Of a DNA stretch of 64,000 nucleotides, positions 1-12,900 are shown piece after piece. A model generated the notes under the pieces. That model was not told the DNA's origin. It did no database searches and saw only the letters and a list, made by a program, of their open reading frames with translations. This stretch comes from Tretioscincus oriximinensis (Eukaryota; Chordata; Lepidosauria; Squamata; Gymnophthalmidae). How positions within the stretch are numbered: position 1 is the stretch's first letter; each line of letters begins with the position of its first letter. The translations under genes and the position numbers were made by a program. Where the stretch lies: the NCBI GenBank assembly GCA_022410635.1, contig JAJVDF010000495.1:699578-763577 (forward strand), written 5' to 3'.

Positions 1-235
1 GAATTGTATTTGCTGGATGAGTTTTGGCAGGAAGTATTGGCTGCAGTGATTGGCTGGGGTACAGTATATAAGGAACTCTTCTGCCAGATTACAATCGCTG
101 CAGACCAAACTCAGATTCCATGAAGAGCTGAATAAACACTTCAGAGCTGAATCATTTTCTGTCTCAGTGTCTCTTTCTGCCATCGGTGGCATTACACTGA
201 GATTGTTACAAACACCTGGAACAATCCCGGCATAG
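1..235 (+). repeat. Possible LTR fragment
   Basis: A TATATAAG box near 66-72, then AATAAA at 131-136 and a T-rich CTGTCTCAGTGTCTC stretch, look like the promoter, polyadenylation signal and U5 of a retroviral LTR. There is no second copy and no internal region in view, so this is a weak call. Confidence 0.3.
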
Positions 236-810
236 TCTTGGGATATTCCCAAGTTTTATGCTCAGTCTGGATCCAACCTTTGCTTTCGAAGCATTAGGGA
301 ATGAACATAAATGTACATAAACCTCAGGAGATAGTAGAGAACAAATGTGCNTGATATGGTATGGTCCACTGGGACATGAAGACTTTTCCATGACTGAACA
401 ATTGACCAACCACAACAGCTGGAAAATTGTTTCAGTCCTAATTCATTTAGTTCCTTGCAAAGAAAGTAGCAAGAGGCCACAGTACTCCATGCTCTGATGA
501 CTTCCAGATTTGGACTATTGTACTTCACAATACATTGAGCTATCCTTGAAGATGGTTAGGAAGTTGCACCTGATGCTTCCTGACTGGAAGATGTCTAGCA
601 GAGCAATGTCTGAAAAGCTTCAGGTTGCTTTTGACTCCTTAAAGAATAACAAATTTGTAAAGCCAGGGCATGTTCACACTGGAGTGCGTTGAGCAGGGGG
701 GGCAGGGCCCCAAGTGAAGGAAGGAGCCNTGCAAACTGGGCCTTCCCTTGTTCTTCGTCCAGGATGTTCATTCCACAATTCTCTATCAGATGCTCCATTG
801 GATTTCCTAC
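236..810. other. Unexplained sequence left of exon 12
   Basis: This is intronic sequence between exon 12 and the missing C2 exons. I see no exon, repeat family or RNA gene here. The minus strand shows nothing resembling the start of a PLC C2 domain. Confidence 0.5.
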
Positions 811-989
811 CTTGACTTGGAGTTTCTTTGGTGTCCACCAAGGNCCTTCCGTGATGGACCTGGGGTTAAATTTGGATCCCTCGTCCCGAAGGAATTCTGG
901 CTTTAGGACGTAGCCAGAAAACCCATTTTCTTGAAATCGACCCTGCTGGACATCCATTTCTGCACCCTTGTACTGAAAATTCAAGGCAA
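811..989 (-). CDS. PLCD1: PLCD1 exon 12, end of Y box
   Basis: This is a 179-bp exon between TTTTTTCCCAG and GTAGGA. It encodes [20 protein letters not shown], then [13 protein letters not shown] and [11 protein letters not shown]. It closes the catalytic barrel and leads into the C2 domain. The N at 844 is the third base of a GGN codon, so the residue is Gly whatever the base. The next exon (C2) is outside the window. Confidence 0.95.
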
Positions 990-3900
990 CTGGGAAAAAA
1001 GGAGAACAATTCATTCATTCATTTAATTATTTCACATGTATAATTCATATAATTCAAATATTACATGTTTTTTACAAATTATTTTCATTATTCTATAAAT
1101 GTGATTTGATCTGAGAACATTGAGTGAAATTCAGGAAATAATAAAATTAAAAATAAATGAGTGTCTCTAAAAATAATTATACACACACACACACACACAG
1201 TATGTCAAGCAAGGGGGCTTGTAGCACTTGGAGACCAACAAGAGAAAGGTAGATGGGCATNAGCTTTGATAGTCACATCTATTTCTTCAAATGCTAGGGG
1301 ACCAATGTCAGGAACAGACTTTATAGAAAATTGTCTGTAGGAGACAACAAAGGACATGTAAACGTGGTATGGGGATGAGCTAGAGGAGAAAAACAGCTAA
1401 ATTGCAGAAGTTAATCCTCTCAAGTAGAGGAAATTGGCTGGAGGTACAAGCTGCATCTGGTTGATTATGCATCTATCAAATAGTTAACTGGTGTTATAAT
1501 ATGTATAGTGTGCCAGGAAACCATTNTCTCTATTGAGTCCCTTGTCAATGGACTGGAATTTGTGGATGTATTTTTAGTTCTGCTGCTTCTCTCTTTTTCT
1601 TTTAANAGAAGGCACAGGTTTTCCAAAGAGCTGGTTGAAAAAGCCCTGTCTGATCACATTCCTAGAACGTTCTATGAAAAGGGTGTTGCACCTGGGACCT
1701 GCCCTACACATGCATGTATAAGCACATCCACACCCTCCACAAGACCATCCTGAGGTCTACTTTTTATTGAATGGACTGAGTAGCAATGTGCCACTCTTCA
1801 AGGGAAGTGGGCAACATTACCTCCTGCTTCCACAATTGGGAAGCTAATATGTTTGCAAGCTAATATGTTTATGCTTTTTTTTCTGCTGCACTAACCTATC
1901 TGGCAACCAACGTTCCACAGCTCAACAGGGTTATAGTTGGATGAATCTGTGCGCCACCCTGCTGGGTAGATCCTGCTAAGATGTCCAACGTTGTGATGAA
2001 TGAAGCTAGATCCTGGAAAAACAAGAAAGAGAGAAACACAGTTTTGCATCCCAGTCTTGTAATAATGATATCACAGGATTGTCCAAAGTAACAACTTATG
2101 TTCAGGAGTGCTACCAAGATATAAAGTAAGTAGAGAGAAAAAAATATTTTCTCTATCACACAGCACTAGAATTAGAGGTTGTTCCTTGAAGCTGATGGGC
2201 AGAAGAGTTAAGACAGATACNGGAAAGTGTGGGATTCACTTCCAGAAGATGTGGGGATGTCTAAGAGCTTGGATAGCTTTAAGGCAGAATTAAAAAATTC
2301 AAGGAAGACTACTAGGATGGGTTTCTTTGTGCTGCCTCTGTGATGCAGCAGCAGGCAGGATCCCTGAAATACCATTTGCAGGTGAAATACCAAAAGCAGG
2401 TGAAGGTTTTGCGTTCTTCTGTTCCAGGCTGCCCAGACGCAATTGATGGGCCACTGTGTGAAACAGAATGTTGGACTAGATGGGTTCTGACCCCATTCAG
2501 CAGGGCTCCTCTTATATATTCTTATGAAACTGTCTCTTTACACAATATAAATAATTCACATTGGTCACAAACCAAGGTGAGAGGTGATTTGATTTTAAAA
2601 GAGTTATTCCAGTTGCTTGTGAGGGTACCAAAATGGAAAATGGAGAGAAATATGTACAACAACCACACAAAATAGGATTTCTTTTGGCNGTGTTACATGT
2701 TTGCCTTGCATGCAATGTGTCCATAATGAAGACATCTTGTGCACAACATATGCACATTTCTAACAGGCCAGAAAGTATGGTATGAAACTCTTGATCCTGA
2801 AACATCATTTGCAGGAAGTTGAGACAGGTGAAGATTTTGCCTTCTGTGTGAGACAGAATGCTGAACTAGATGGNCTCTGGCCTGATCTAGCATGGCTCCT
2901 CTTATGTTTTTATGATGCTTGCTTTGTGGGCCTAAGTCACAAGGAAGAGACAGATGGCTGTTCAGACCCAGGGACATTTTGCACGATCATGCTGTGATCG
3001 GGGTTGATATGGTTGAACCAGCAACACAAACTAATCCAGATCACATTGCAGGAGGATGTCCAACAGTGTCATCTACAGGATGGTCCTGGTCCAGGTCAGC
3101 CCCCACAGTACAGAAGATCATCATCCAAATAAATCCCCTGGAAGATAGTAATGTGTCTTCTGCATACTTCTGTTGGTCAGCCAGTAAATCTGTTAATTCA
3201 AGTCTACTGGTCCACTGGTTCATCAGTAGATCTAGTGCTCTGCTGGTCCATAGCACATTAAACCACTTCATCTGAGTCTTTCAGGTGGTGAGGAGGGAGC
3301 CAACTCCCTCAGAACAAACCTGACTGCTCTTCCTGTCCTGAATCCATTTTATTCAAAGAAAGTACAGACCAAACAAAGAATGCTCAAAACAAGTTTTCAC
3401 AGAGATAACAGGAAGGGCAAATAATCTGTTTCCATTGCAGGATCTAATTGTTTCTAGGTTCCCATACCCACATCACTGTTTTCAGAGACTAGACATACAC
3501 CCTTGTTATCAACAGACTGCTCTGAAAACAGAGTATGTCTTTGAAAATGCTTATGTCTGCATAAAGAAGCAGCACATTTTACCATATGGAATCCAAAACA
3601 GCAATAAACAGAATTGTTAATGTTATAGAATCTTAACAGATCCCAACACTAATCTGCCAGTAGATCTGTTTAGGTGATCCAGAGGTGGCTCCACACACCA
3701 CCATTTTTGCTTTAATTGCCTTATTTATGAACTTTCTCTGTTTGGTTTTGTCTTTGCTATTTTGCAATTCCAGAACTTTCAAGACACAGCTTACCAGATT
3801 CCTGGGCCAACTTGAGAGCTTTGCCCTCCGTGAAGGAACACATCTCATTGCAGGTCTGGGGATTTCCATCCTTGAAGCCTTCAAAGTGGACACTTTTGCA

Positions 3901-6900
3901 GTAGATGACAAGATCGGACAGTTCTTTGGCGAGCTTTAGCTTGTCGCTCTAGTAGAGAATAAGAAACATATGAAGGAAACTTTAAGGTATCGTGTCTCTC
4001 AGTTTTAGAATCCTTGAAAAGGATTCGGTGAAAAGGAAAGAACTTGCCTTTGGGGATTCCACTTTACACTAAACTATGAGTTATATGCAAATAGAAGAAG
4101 GAAGAGGAAAAGGAAGAGAAGCTAGCTTTTATACCCCGCCCTTCAATCTGAAGGGACTCAAAATGGCTTACGAGGTTATTTCTTGCCCAAAGGCTTACAT
4201 CTAGACCCACAACAATCGTGATGGTACCGCTTAACCTACTTGCAAATGCCTTTGCTCTCAAACAACTAGTTTGGGTGAAGCTGAGGCCAGTAAAGGGTGC
4301 TCATGCCTCTCCATGGCCGACGCATGGGCCTTGAACCATGGCGTCTCTGTTGGAACACCGAAGCTTTTGACCTCTTAACCAGAAAACCACAAGGATCTGC
4401 CAAGACACAGTCCTTAAGGTGTTGCACAACAGGTGAAGGGGCATGGAGGGTGGCCTGCTTATTGCACAGGAACACCCTTATCTCCCTGTTAACTACTAAG
4501 CGGCCATGATCACTCACCCACTGCATGAGTGTGGAACTACCGGAAAGCAACCAAGCGCTGATCCACCTCCTTTCCCTATTTTTCACAAGTTTGTCATCCT
4601 CGTAACTTCTACATCATTGGCCCAAACAACTGTTAGTTACGTAGGTTAATTTGTTTTGGTGTGAATCCTAGAATCCTAGAGGTGGAAGGGACCTGCAGAG
4701 CCATAGGGTCCAACCCCTGCTCAATGCAGGATTCACTAAACCATCCCAGACANATGACTGTCCAGCCTCTGTTTCAAGACTTCCAGTGAAAGTGAACTCA
4801 CCACCTCCTGTGGCAAACTGTTCCACTGGTTTATCATCCTTACTGTCAGAATTTTTTTTCTGATATCTAATCTAAATCTACTCCCTTGCAGTTTCACCCC
4901 ATTGTTTCTAGTCCTTCCATGTGCCATTGAGAACAATGCTGATCCCTTTGCCCTTTGGCAGCCCTGCAGGTATTTGTAGACAGCCAACAGATCTCCTCTC
5001 AGTCTTCTCTTTTGCAGACTAAACATCCCTTGATCCTTTAATCCTTCCTCATAGAACATGGTTCCCAGACCATTCACCATCCTTGTAACTCACCTTTGAA
5101 CTTGCTCTAGTTTATCAATGTCCTTTTTAAATTGGGGTGCCCAAAATTGAACACTGTATTCCAAGAATGGTCTGACCAAAATACTGTAGAGAGGAATAAT
5201 TACTTCAGGTGGATGGATAAATCAACAGCGGAAAAGGTTGGAACCCAAAATATATGGAGAAGATTTTTTTTTTAATGCCTAACACATATCAACTAAGGTG
5301 GAAATACCCAGAACCAGCATGTAGGTTCCAAATACAAAGGAAAGGAAAATAAATTACTGTTCAGTGGACCATTAGTGAGCCTTACAGTTCTCTTTTTTTC
5401 CACTTCGCTCTTGACTGCCTCATCTTCCATTTCTGCAGCTTCGTCCTCATCCGAGACTTCTTCTGTCTCTGCGCTCCACTTTTTCCCCTTCACAAGAATC
5501 TTCCCCTTTAATTGCTGGTGGGGCAGAACAGTAAAATAATTGCGAAGAGGTATAAATCAAGAGCAGTGGGATATGAAACAAGAACAGGAATGCGGACAAA
5601 AAATAGTAATATTGGAACTACACATTTAAAAAAAAACAGTTTATTCACTTTTCCACAAACATATAAACATATATACACAAGGCAATTAATACTATTATAT
5701 ACATATATACAGTTATCTTTCTGAATATATCTCGGCATTCATAACATTCATTTTAATATGGTTTTCGATCGACCCACCCTTCCCTGCCCCCCCACAGAAA
5801 GTAAGTACCTTCAAAACTAAATTCTCATCATCTTAAGACCAATTTTATGACATTTAACAATTTATGCCCCCCATCTGTTCTGTTGGCAGTAGATTATTAA
5901 TTTACCCCAGTTTCCAGTCCATTTAACCATATTATCTTTATTTAAACTCTCATTATTATCTAAGTAGTCCAAGTTGTGTTCGTCTTAGTTCAGAAAGTCC
6001 AGCCAGGGGGCTTGTAGCACTTGGAGACCAACAGGAGAAAGGTAGGCGGCATGAGCTTTCGTAGACACGTCTAGGGGGCAATGTCAGGAANAGACTATAT
6101 AGAAAACTATGTGTGGGAGATGACAAAGGGCATGCAAATGTAGTATGGGCACTAACTAGGTGAGAAAAACACCTGAATATAAGTTACAGCTGAATCCAAA
6201 GGTCTCAGGGTCTCAGAAACCCATAAAACAGATTAAAATAGAAGAATTAAAAACAGAATAGTGTTTTCAAAGAGGGGGCAATTTTTGACTTGGCCAAAGA
6301 CGAGGACAAACAGATGTCTGATTGTGTAAAGCATAGATGCCTGACACACTTCAGAGGGGAGAGAATTCCACAACCTGGGGGCTGCCACAGAGAAGGCCCT
6401 CCCATGTGTCTACAACCCCTTGATGAGTGAAGGAGGTGGGACTATCAGGAGAGCCTCATTGGAAGATATACAGTATATAAATATTTATTGTGACACATAC
6501 AAGTTAAGAAGAACTGGCTTAAATTCTGTCTTTCTCACCACGCTGTAATGGCCCTCATTTATCTAATCGCAATTTCTTGCTTTCAAATAGCTGTCTTGGC
6601 TGGAGCTGAGGCCAGTAGATGGTGTTCAGCCTCTTACACAGCTGACACACAGCTTTGAACTCGGTACCTCCGCTGAAACACCAGGGCTCTTAACCACTCC
6701 CAATTACCTTTTGGGCTTCTTCCATGTGAATAATAAGTTTACGTTTTCAATAATAAGAATTATATGTCATGGGGTGGGGGTGGGGATTTTAGAGATGCAA
6801 AGGGAGACTTGCCCAAAACAATGGTAGGTGCATGGATGGCTGTCCAGTGGCATGCCAGGGGTTGTGGAACTACAACCTATCTCAGCCTCCTCAGATGTTA

Positions 6901-9900
6901 TAAGTTACTGATTGTAAAGTGATAGCTGATAAAATCCTAATTTCGTGTCCTCTAGCAGCCCACCAGATACCCACCCCTAATGGAGGAGCCACAACAACCA
7001 AAGCATTAATCAAATGGAAAGCAACTCACCTCCGGTGAAGGTAAACGGGATGAATTTGAATCAATGGGCGCGACCAGCAGCTTATCTCCCAGGATAGTGC
7101 GCAAGTGATGCGCCATCATCTTCTGCTGTTCAAGACTACAGTGGTTTTCCAGAGATATGATGACAGGATAAGGTGACGTCTGCAGGACAGAGAACATCAA
7201 AAAACATGAAGGTTTAGGTTTCTAGCTTTATGTGGTTCCGACTCATGCTTAATGCTAAATGAAGACTGGGCATGTTTAGAATTAAAGAACAACCAAATGA
7301 AGGAGGAAGAGGAGAAGGGGGAAAAGGAGAAGTGAAGAAGGAGGAAGAGAAGGTGAAAAAGAAGACGACGGAGGAGGAGGAGAAGAAGGGAAAAAGGAGA
7401 AGAAAAAGGAGGAGGAGAAGGAGAAAGAAGGAGAAGAAGGGGGAGGAGGAAAAAAGGAGAAGGTATCTTTCCACAACACCCTCCGGTGTTCAATATCTTT
7501 TAAAAAATATGATCTGGGCGTACCAACTAACGATTGCAAAAGGTTGGAAAGATACCTCAAAATGGACGATAAATAGTTGGTATGTATATCTGGCAGAATT
7601 TATGACTTATGATAAACTCAGAGAACATCGATTGACCCAAATGGGCATAAGATCTCGATTAACATGGGCAAATAACTGGTACCATCTGATAAAATTTGGT
7701 ATTGAGAATAACAGAAATGAACTCTTGACAAACACTATTATGATGTTATTGGACCAAAGGCTGATGTTGTAACCTATACAGATCCGAGGGAGAGGGAGGT
7801 AGGGGAGGGGGGCTCTTTCATTATTTACTATGTAATGTTTTTTCTTTGTTCATGTTTTTTCTTTGTTTCTTTGTTTTTGTTAAAAGTAATAAAAATTATT
7901 AAAAAAAAAAAAAAGGAGGAAAAGGAGGAAGAGGAGAAGGAGGAGGACGAGGAAGAATAATAATATGTGACAGCCATGTGTTTTATCTTCCCTCAACTAA
8001 ACTTCAGCATCTGATTCCGAATAATCTTGAACCTCAAATCAGTGCTTCTCATGCTAGCAGTCAGCCACGTGGGGCAAGCTGAGGCACTGTGGGTGATTCA
8101 TTGTAGATGCTGCCATCTCAAGGAGAAGTGATTCATACTACTTTAATCCCGGAACACCAATCCAATTTGGGTTTTAGATTGATAAAAGTAATAAAAAACA
8201 TTATCTTTTTGGCCACTGGCTACGTTTGCTGCTCTCAAAATTTTGCCACCCTGTGCAAGAGTCGGTTTTTATGCCCTGCTTTTCTCACCCCAAAGCAAAA
8301 TTCAAAGCAGCTATCATTGCCATCTGTTCTTCTCTTCACAACAGACACCTTGTGAAGTAAGCAGTGCTGAGAGTGCCCTGAAGAACTCTCTTTTGTGCAG
8401 GAATGCAGAACTGAACTGGGAGACTTCCAGACAAAAGACACTCTAACCACTACATCAAACAGGCTCTGGCCTGTAATGGCCTGTTATACTTACATGGACT
8501 TCTGACAGAATCTTCTAACCAGATATCCAGTGGGAATAACCTCACTATAAGAACAGAAGAGGAGCCCTGCTGAATCAGGCTAGTCCAGCCTTCTGTCTCA
8601 CTCAGAGGTCCACCAATTTCACCTGGGCAAAATCTTCAACTGTTCTCGATGCCCCACAAGAGGCATTTCAGGAATTCTGCCTATTGCTTCATCTCTGAGG
8701 CAGGATCAAGACATCCATCCTAGTAGTTATTTTTACCCTTGCCTTCCGTGAACTTGGTTAATCCTGTCTTAAACCTATCCAGGCTGCTAGCTACCACCAC
8801 CTCTTCTAGAAGTAAATTCCATAGGCTGATGATCCTCTGGGTGACTTGACTACAAAACTTTATTAGGAACAAACAGATCTATCCCTTGTTTTACAAGCCT
8901 TTCAACATTCTGCCTGTTTGCTACTGAGCCCAACTCAACTTGGGCCCCAAATATTGAAATAAATACTTTCTCCCATACCATTCTGCCAGGGCTTGAAGAA
9001 GAAGAAGAAGAAGAAGAAGAAGAAGAAGAAGAAGAAGAAGAAGAAGAAGAAGAAGAAGAAGAAGAAGAAGAAGAAGAAGAAGAAGAAGANNNNNNNNNNN
9101 NNNNNNNNNNNNNNNNNNNNNNNNNNNNNNNNNNNNNNNNNNNNNNNNNNNNNNNNNNNNNNNNNNNNNNNNNNNNNNNNNNNNNNNNNNNNNNNNNNNN
9201 NNNNNNNNNNNNNNNNNNNNNNNNNNNNNNNNNNNNNNNNNNNNNNNNNNNNNNNNNNNNNNNNNNNNNNNNNNNNNNNNNNNNNNNNNNNNNNNNNNNN
9301 NNNNNNNNNNNNNNNNNNNNNNNNNNNNNNNNNNNNNNNNNNNNNNNNNNNNNNNNNNNNNNNNNNNNNNNNNNNNNNNNNNNNNNNNNNNNNNNNNNNN
9401 NNNNNNNNNNNNNNNNNNNNNNNNNNNNNNNNNNNNNNNNNNNNNNNNNNNNNNNNNNNNNNNNNNNNNNNNNNNNNNNNNNNNNNNNNNNNNNNNNNNN
9501 NNNNNNNNNNNNNNNNNNNNNNNNNNNNNNNNNNNNNNNNNNNNNNNNNNNNNNNNNNNNNNNNNNNNNNNNNNNNNNNNNNNNNNNNNNNNNNNNNNNN
9601 NNNNAGAAGGAGAAGAAGAAGAAGAAGAAGAGGGTTCTTCTATCCCGGTTTTCTCACCTTCCAAAGGATTCAAAGCAGCTCACAAGGGTATTTTGCCCAA
9701 AGGCTGACATTCTATCTTCCCCACCAGGCTGTGGTGGCTCTCATGTATCTACTTGCAATCAGTTGCAATTTCTTGCAATTCATGCTTTCTAATAGCTGGG
9801 TTGGCTAGAGCTGCAGGCTAGCGGAAGTTGTTCACCCCTCCCCACTTCTGACACAGGGCTTCAAAACCCCACCTCCCAGCTAAGAGACAGTTTCCTAAAT

Positions 9901-12900
9901 GATTGAGCCATTTATGTCTGCATAGGAGGTCCTCCTGGTTGTACCACCTCTCTCAGTAGCAAAGATGGTGAGAACTCAGGATGGGGCCTTCTCCATGGCA
10001 GCCCCATACTATTCAATAGTCTCCCTTAAGATGCAGCAATCATTATTTCTGTAGGCATTCAGAAAATGTTTGGCTGGTGTTTAGCTGAAAAGCAGCTCCC
10101 CCTTCCCTAGTTGCAGACAGTTGTTTTGATATTTTAATTCTGGTCTTATTGTTTACCATATTCCGAGACTGAGGCAGGGAAAGCACTCTTACTTTGAAAG
10201 CGTAGTTCTTGATCGCTCTTACAACGTCAGAGAAGAGGATTTTAGAGGTAAGCGTGTAGCCATGGTAAATGACCGGCTCTGAATTAGGACCATCCCAGCA
10301 GTCCAGCTCCACGCATCGGCAGCCTTTGGTCAGAGCTCTGAAATAAAAACATCAACACATAAGGACGTAGGAGGAGCCTTGACAGATCAGACCATAGAAT
10401 CCTTTCCTACACAGTGGCTGCAAACGCACGTAAAAACGGCCGCAGCTGCCACGCGAATGTCCCTCATTTGCATAAACCCAAAGCGGAAGTGATCCCGCGT
10501 CCATCTATACGCAAACCACTCGCATCTGCTACGCAGTTCGGGGCCAAATTCCGTTGCCGCTGCTCCTTTTTGCCATTTGCGTTAGTTGTACTGCAACTAC
10601 GAAGTTCTCCGTAGCCGCATGTGCTATGCAGGCTGTTAACCCAAAGTGGGTACAGAGCAGAATTTAGGCACCCACTTCAGGTTGAATTTTGAACTTTCTA
10701 AATGCTTTCCATTCTGTGTTAAAAATGTAGTGTGTTTGCAGCCGGTGATTCATTAACTGCCTCAATTCTGGGCGCCCCAATTTTAAAAGGATATCAGTAA
10801 ACCGGAGCAAGTTCAAAAGAAGAAGAAGAAGAAGAACTCGGTTCTTATACCCCGCTTTTCTCACCTTTCAAAGGCACTCAAAGAGGCTTACAAGGATATA
10901 TTTTTGCCCNAAGGCTCACATTCTATCTTCCCCACCAGGCTATGGTGGTTCCCATGTATCTACTTGCAGTCAGTTGCAATTTCTTGCAATTCATGCTTTC
11001 GAATAGCTGGGTTGGCTAGAGCTACAGGCAAGTGGAAGGTGCTCAACCCTCCCCACTTCCAACACAGGGCTTCGAAACCCCATCGCCCAGGCAAGAGACG
11101 AATTCCTAAGCAACTGAGCTATCCGTGCCTGAGAGTTACAAGAGAGGGAACTTGTATAACATCAAATTTCATACTTTCAATTAAATCGTCGAATTTCATT
11201 GTGATGGAAAACCCAGTATAAAAAACAAGAAAAGGTTCCTAGGGGAGAGAAAGAAAAAAAAGCACCGTCGAGCAATTTGCCAGCACTAGATGGCACTGAA
11301 AGCACTGAGAATTGGGTTCATACCATTGACTGAATGTACTCCTTGATGTGCCTGTTCATATTAGTGAAATATTTGAAAATATCCACTGCAGCATCACAGG
11401 ACGTGCAGTGGATTAACCAAGAGGTGTTGAGTTCTTTTTATACCTCCCAAGAATAATAGGAAAGGAGAGGAAAAAATATGACTTTCACATGGAATGTGGT
11501 GGCGACTGGCTGCTCTATAAAGCAAAGGCATGACATGCTACCTAATATAGGCCTCTGTACTGCTGGGTCCTCTCAACTGGTCTTCCATGAGGTAGGTATT
11601 GTGTGAAGAAGAGATGTAGTAGTTGCTTAGCGGCTGTGTCATGTCCTGGTACATTTGATTATGAAGTTTATTGAACACGTTCCCGTCCGCGGACAGCAAG
11701 TACATCTGGAAGCCATCTTTGCTCATAGCCTGCTGTCTTTTCACTGCAACAAAAACAGGAAGGATCGAAACAAAACNACAGTTTTTGTTGTATATCAAAG
11801 TATCTTGTGAAGTTTTTATGCTAAAATTTATTTTATATACTTTTCTGTCTAAGAAAGTGTTTGCCTTANGTAAAATCAGTGATGGAAAATCATACGAGAA
11901 TCTCATACACATGCAAAGTTTTCAGGCATTTTAGGCTTCGCTATGGGGGAGAATTCAATTTTATGAGTTTCTCCCTCNCCTCTGTCCTGCTACTGCCTGA
12001 TGTCATTTCGGTGTCCCATCCCCCACCCCACCCTTTGTTCCAGCCCNGCCCTTTTTTGGCCACATGACTTTCCATGCCTTGCCCACCACTAATGTCATTT
12101 CCTGTTCTGTTCCAGGGTGCCATCTTAGTAATGGGTAAGACCACNAGTCATGTGACTAAAAAGGAGCAGGGCTAGAAAGGGCGAAGAAATTTTGAATTTT
12201 GTAGACTTTTCTAACTTTAAGATTTTATACCATCGCTGTACATAACAATCTCTCTTGTTATATTTAGTCTTATGTGTTATTATTTCCGTACTAATACAGA
12301 CCTATTGGGTGTGGGCCACTTTGTGCTGTTCACTTTTTTTTGAAGCAGCTTTAGCCCAGCATACCACACCCTTCTAGGATTATGAAAAGAATTGCAAGGC
12401 AGGGCTGGGTTCTCGGTAGATCACGCAGCCTTGTCCACATGACGTAAAGAAGGGACTTTGCACTATGGAATCAGCGTACAAGGACTAAGAGGGAAAAGTA
12501 AAATACTGGACTTTCCTAATGCTACCACTAATTTTGGATCNCCAGAATAAGGTGAGGCAAATGCCCCACAAGCATGTCATACTATCCAATAATAATAACA
12601 ACGTGTTGCAAACAAAATTTGATCCCATGCAACTGCAGTAGATGCTTTCCATATGGAATTTCCCAAGATAAATTTTTTGGGTAGAATACAGTGGGCAGCG
12701 TAAAATCTGGGCAGAACAGGAACAAGGATCTGTTTTTCTGGATCACAGACCTTATAACTGAAATGTTTGGTTTGCCGAATGAAAAGAGTTAATAAAATAG
12801 ATCTTATAATAAATGAATAAAACTTTTTTTTATCCAAATAAATAAATGGCCTCAGAAAAGAAAACATATACAATTAGTATAACATACAGCATACAACAAA

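Noticed and set aside
1..810. C2-domain exon of PLCD1 inside the window
   Set aside because: No minus-strand frame resembles the C2 start after exon 12 and no acceptor-flanked open segment fits.
3633..3911. 92-codon minus-strand frame over exon 10
   Set aside because: It is out of frame with the PLCD1 exon; the splice phase of neighbours selects another frame.
4736..5080. 114-codon minus-strand frame as a host gene
   Set aside because: Its sequence is the C-terminal part of a CR1 reverse transcriptase with no 5' portion and a CR1 terminus.
7272..7772. 166-codon Glu/Lys-rich frame
   Set aside because: Its first half is a purine microsatellite and its second half an L1 3' end with poly(A).
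8921..9808. Long poly-Lys/Arg and poly-Leu reading frames on both strands
   Set aside because: They are produced by GAA/TTC repeats and N bases, not by coding sequence.
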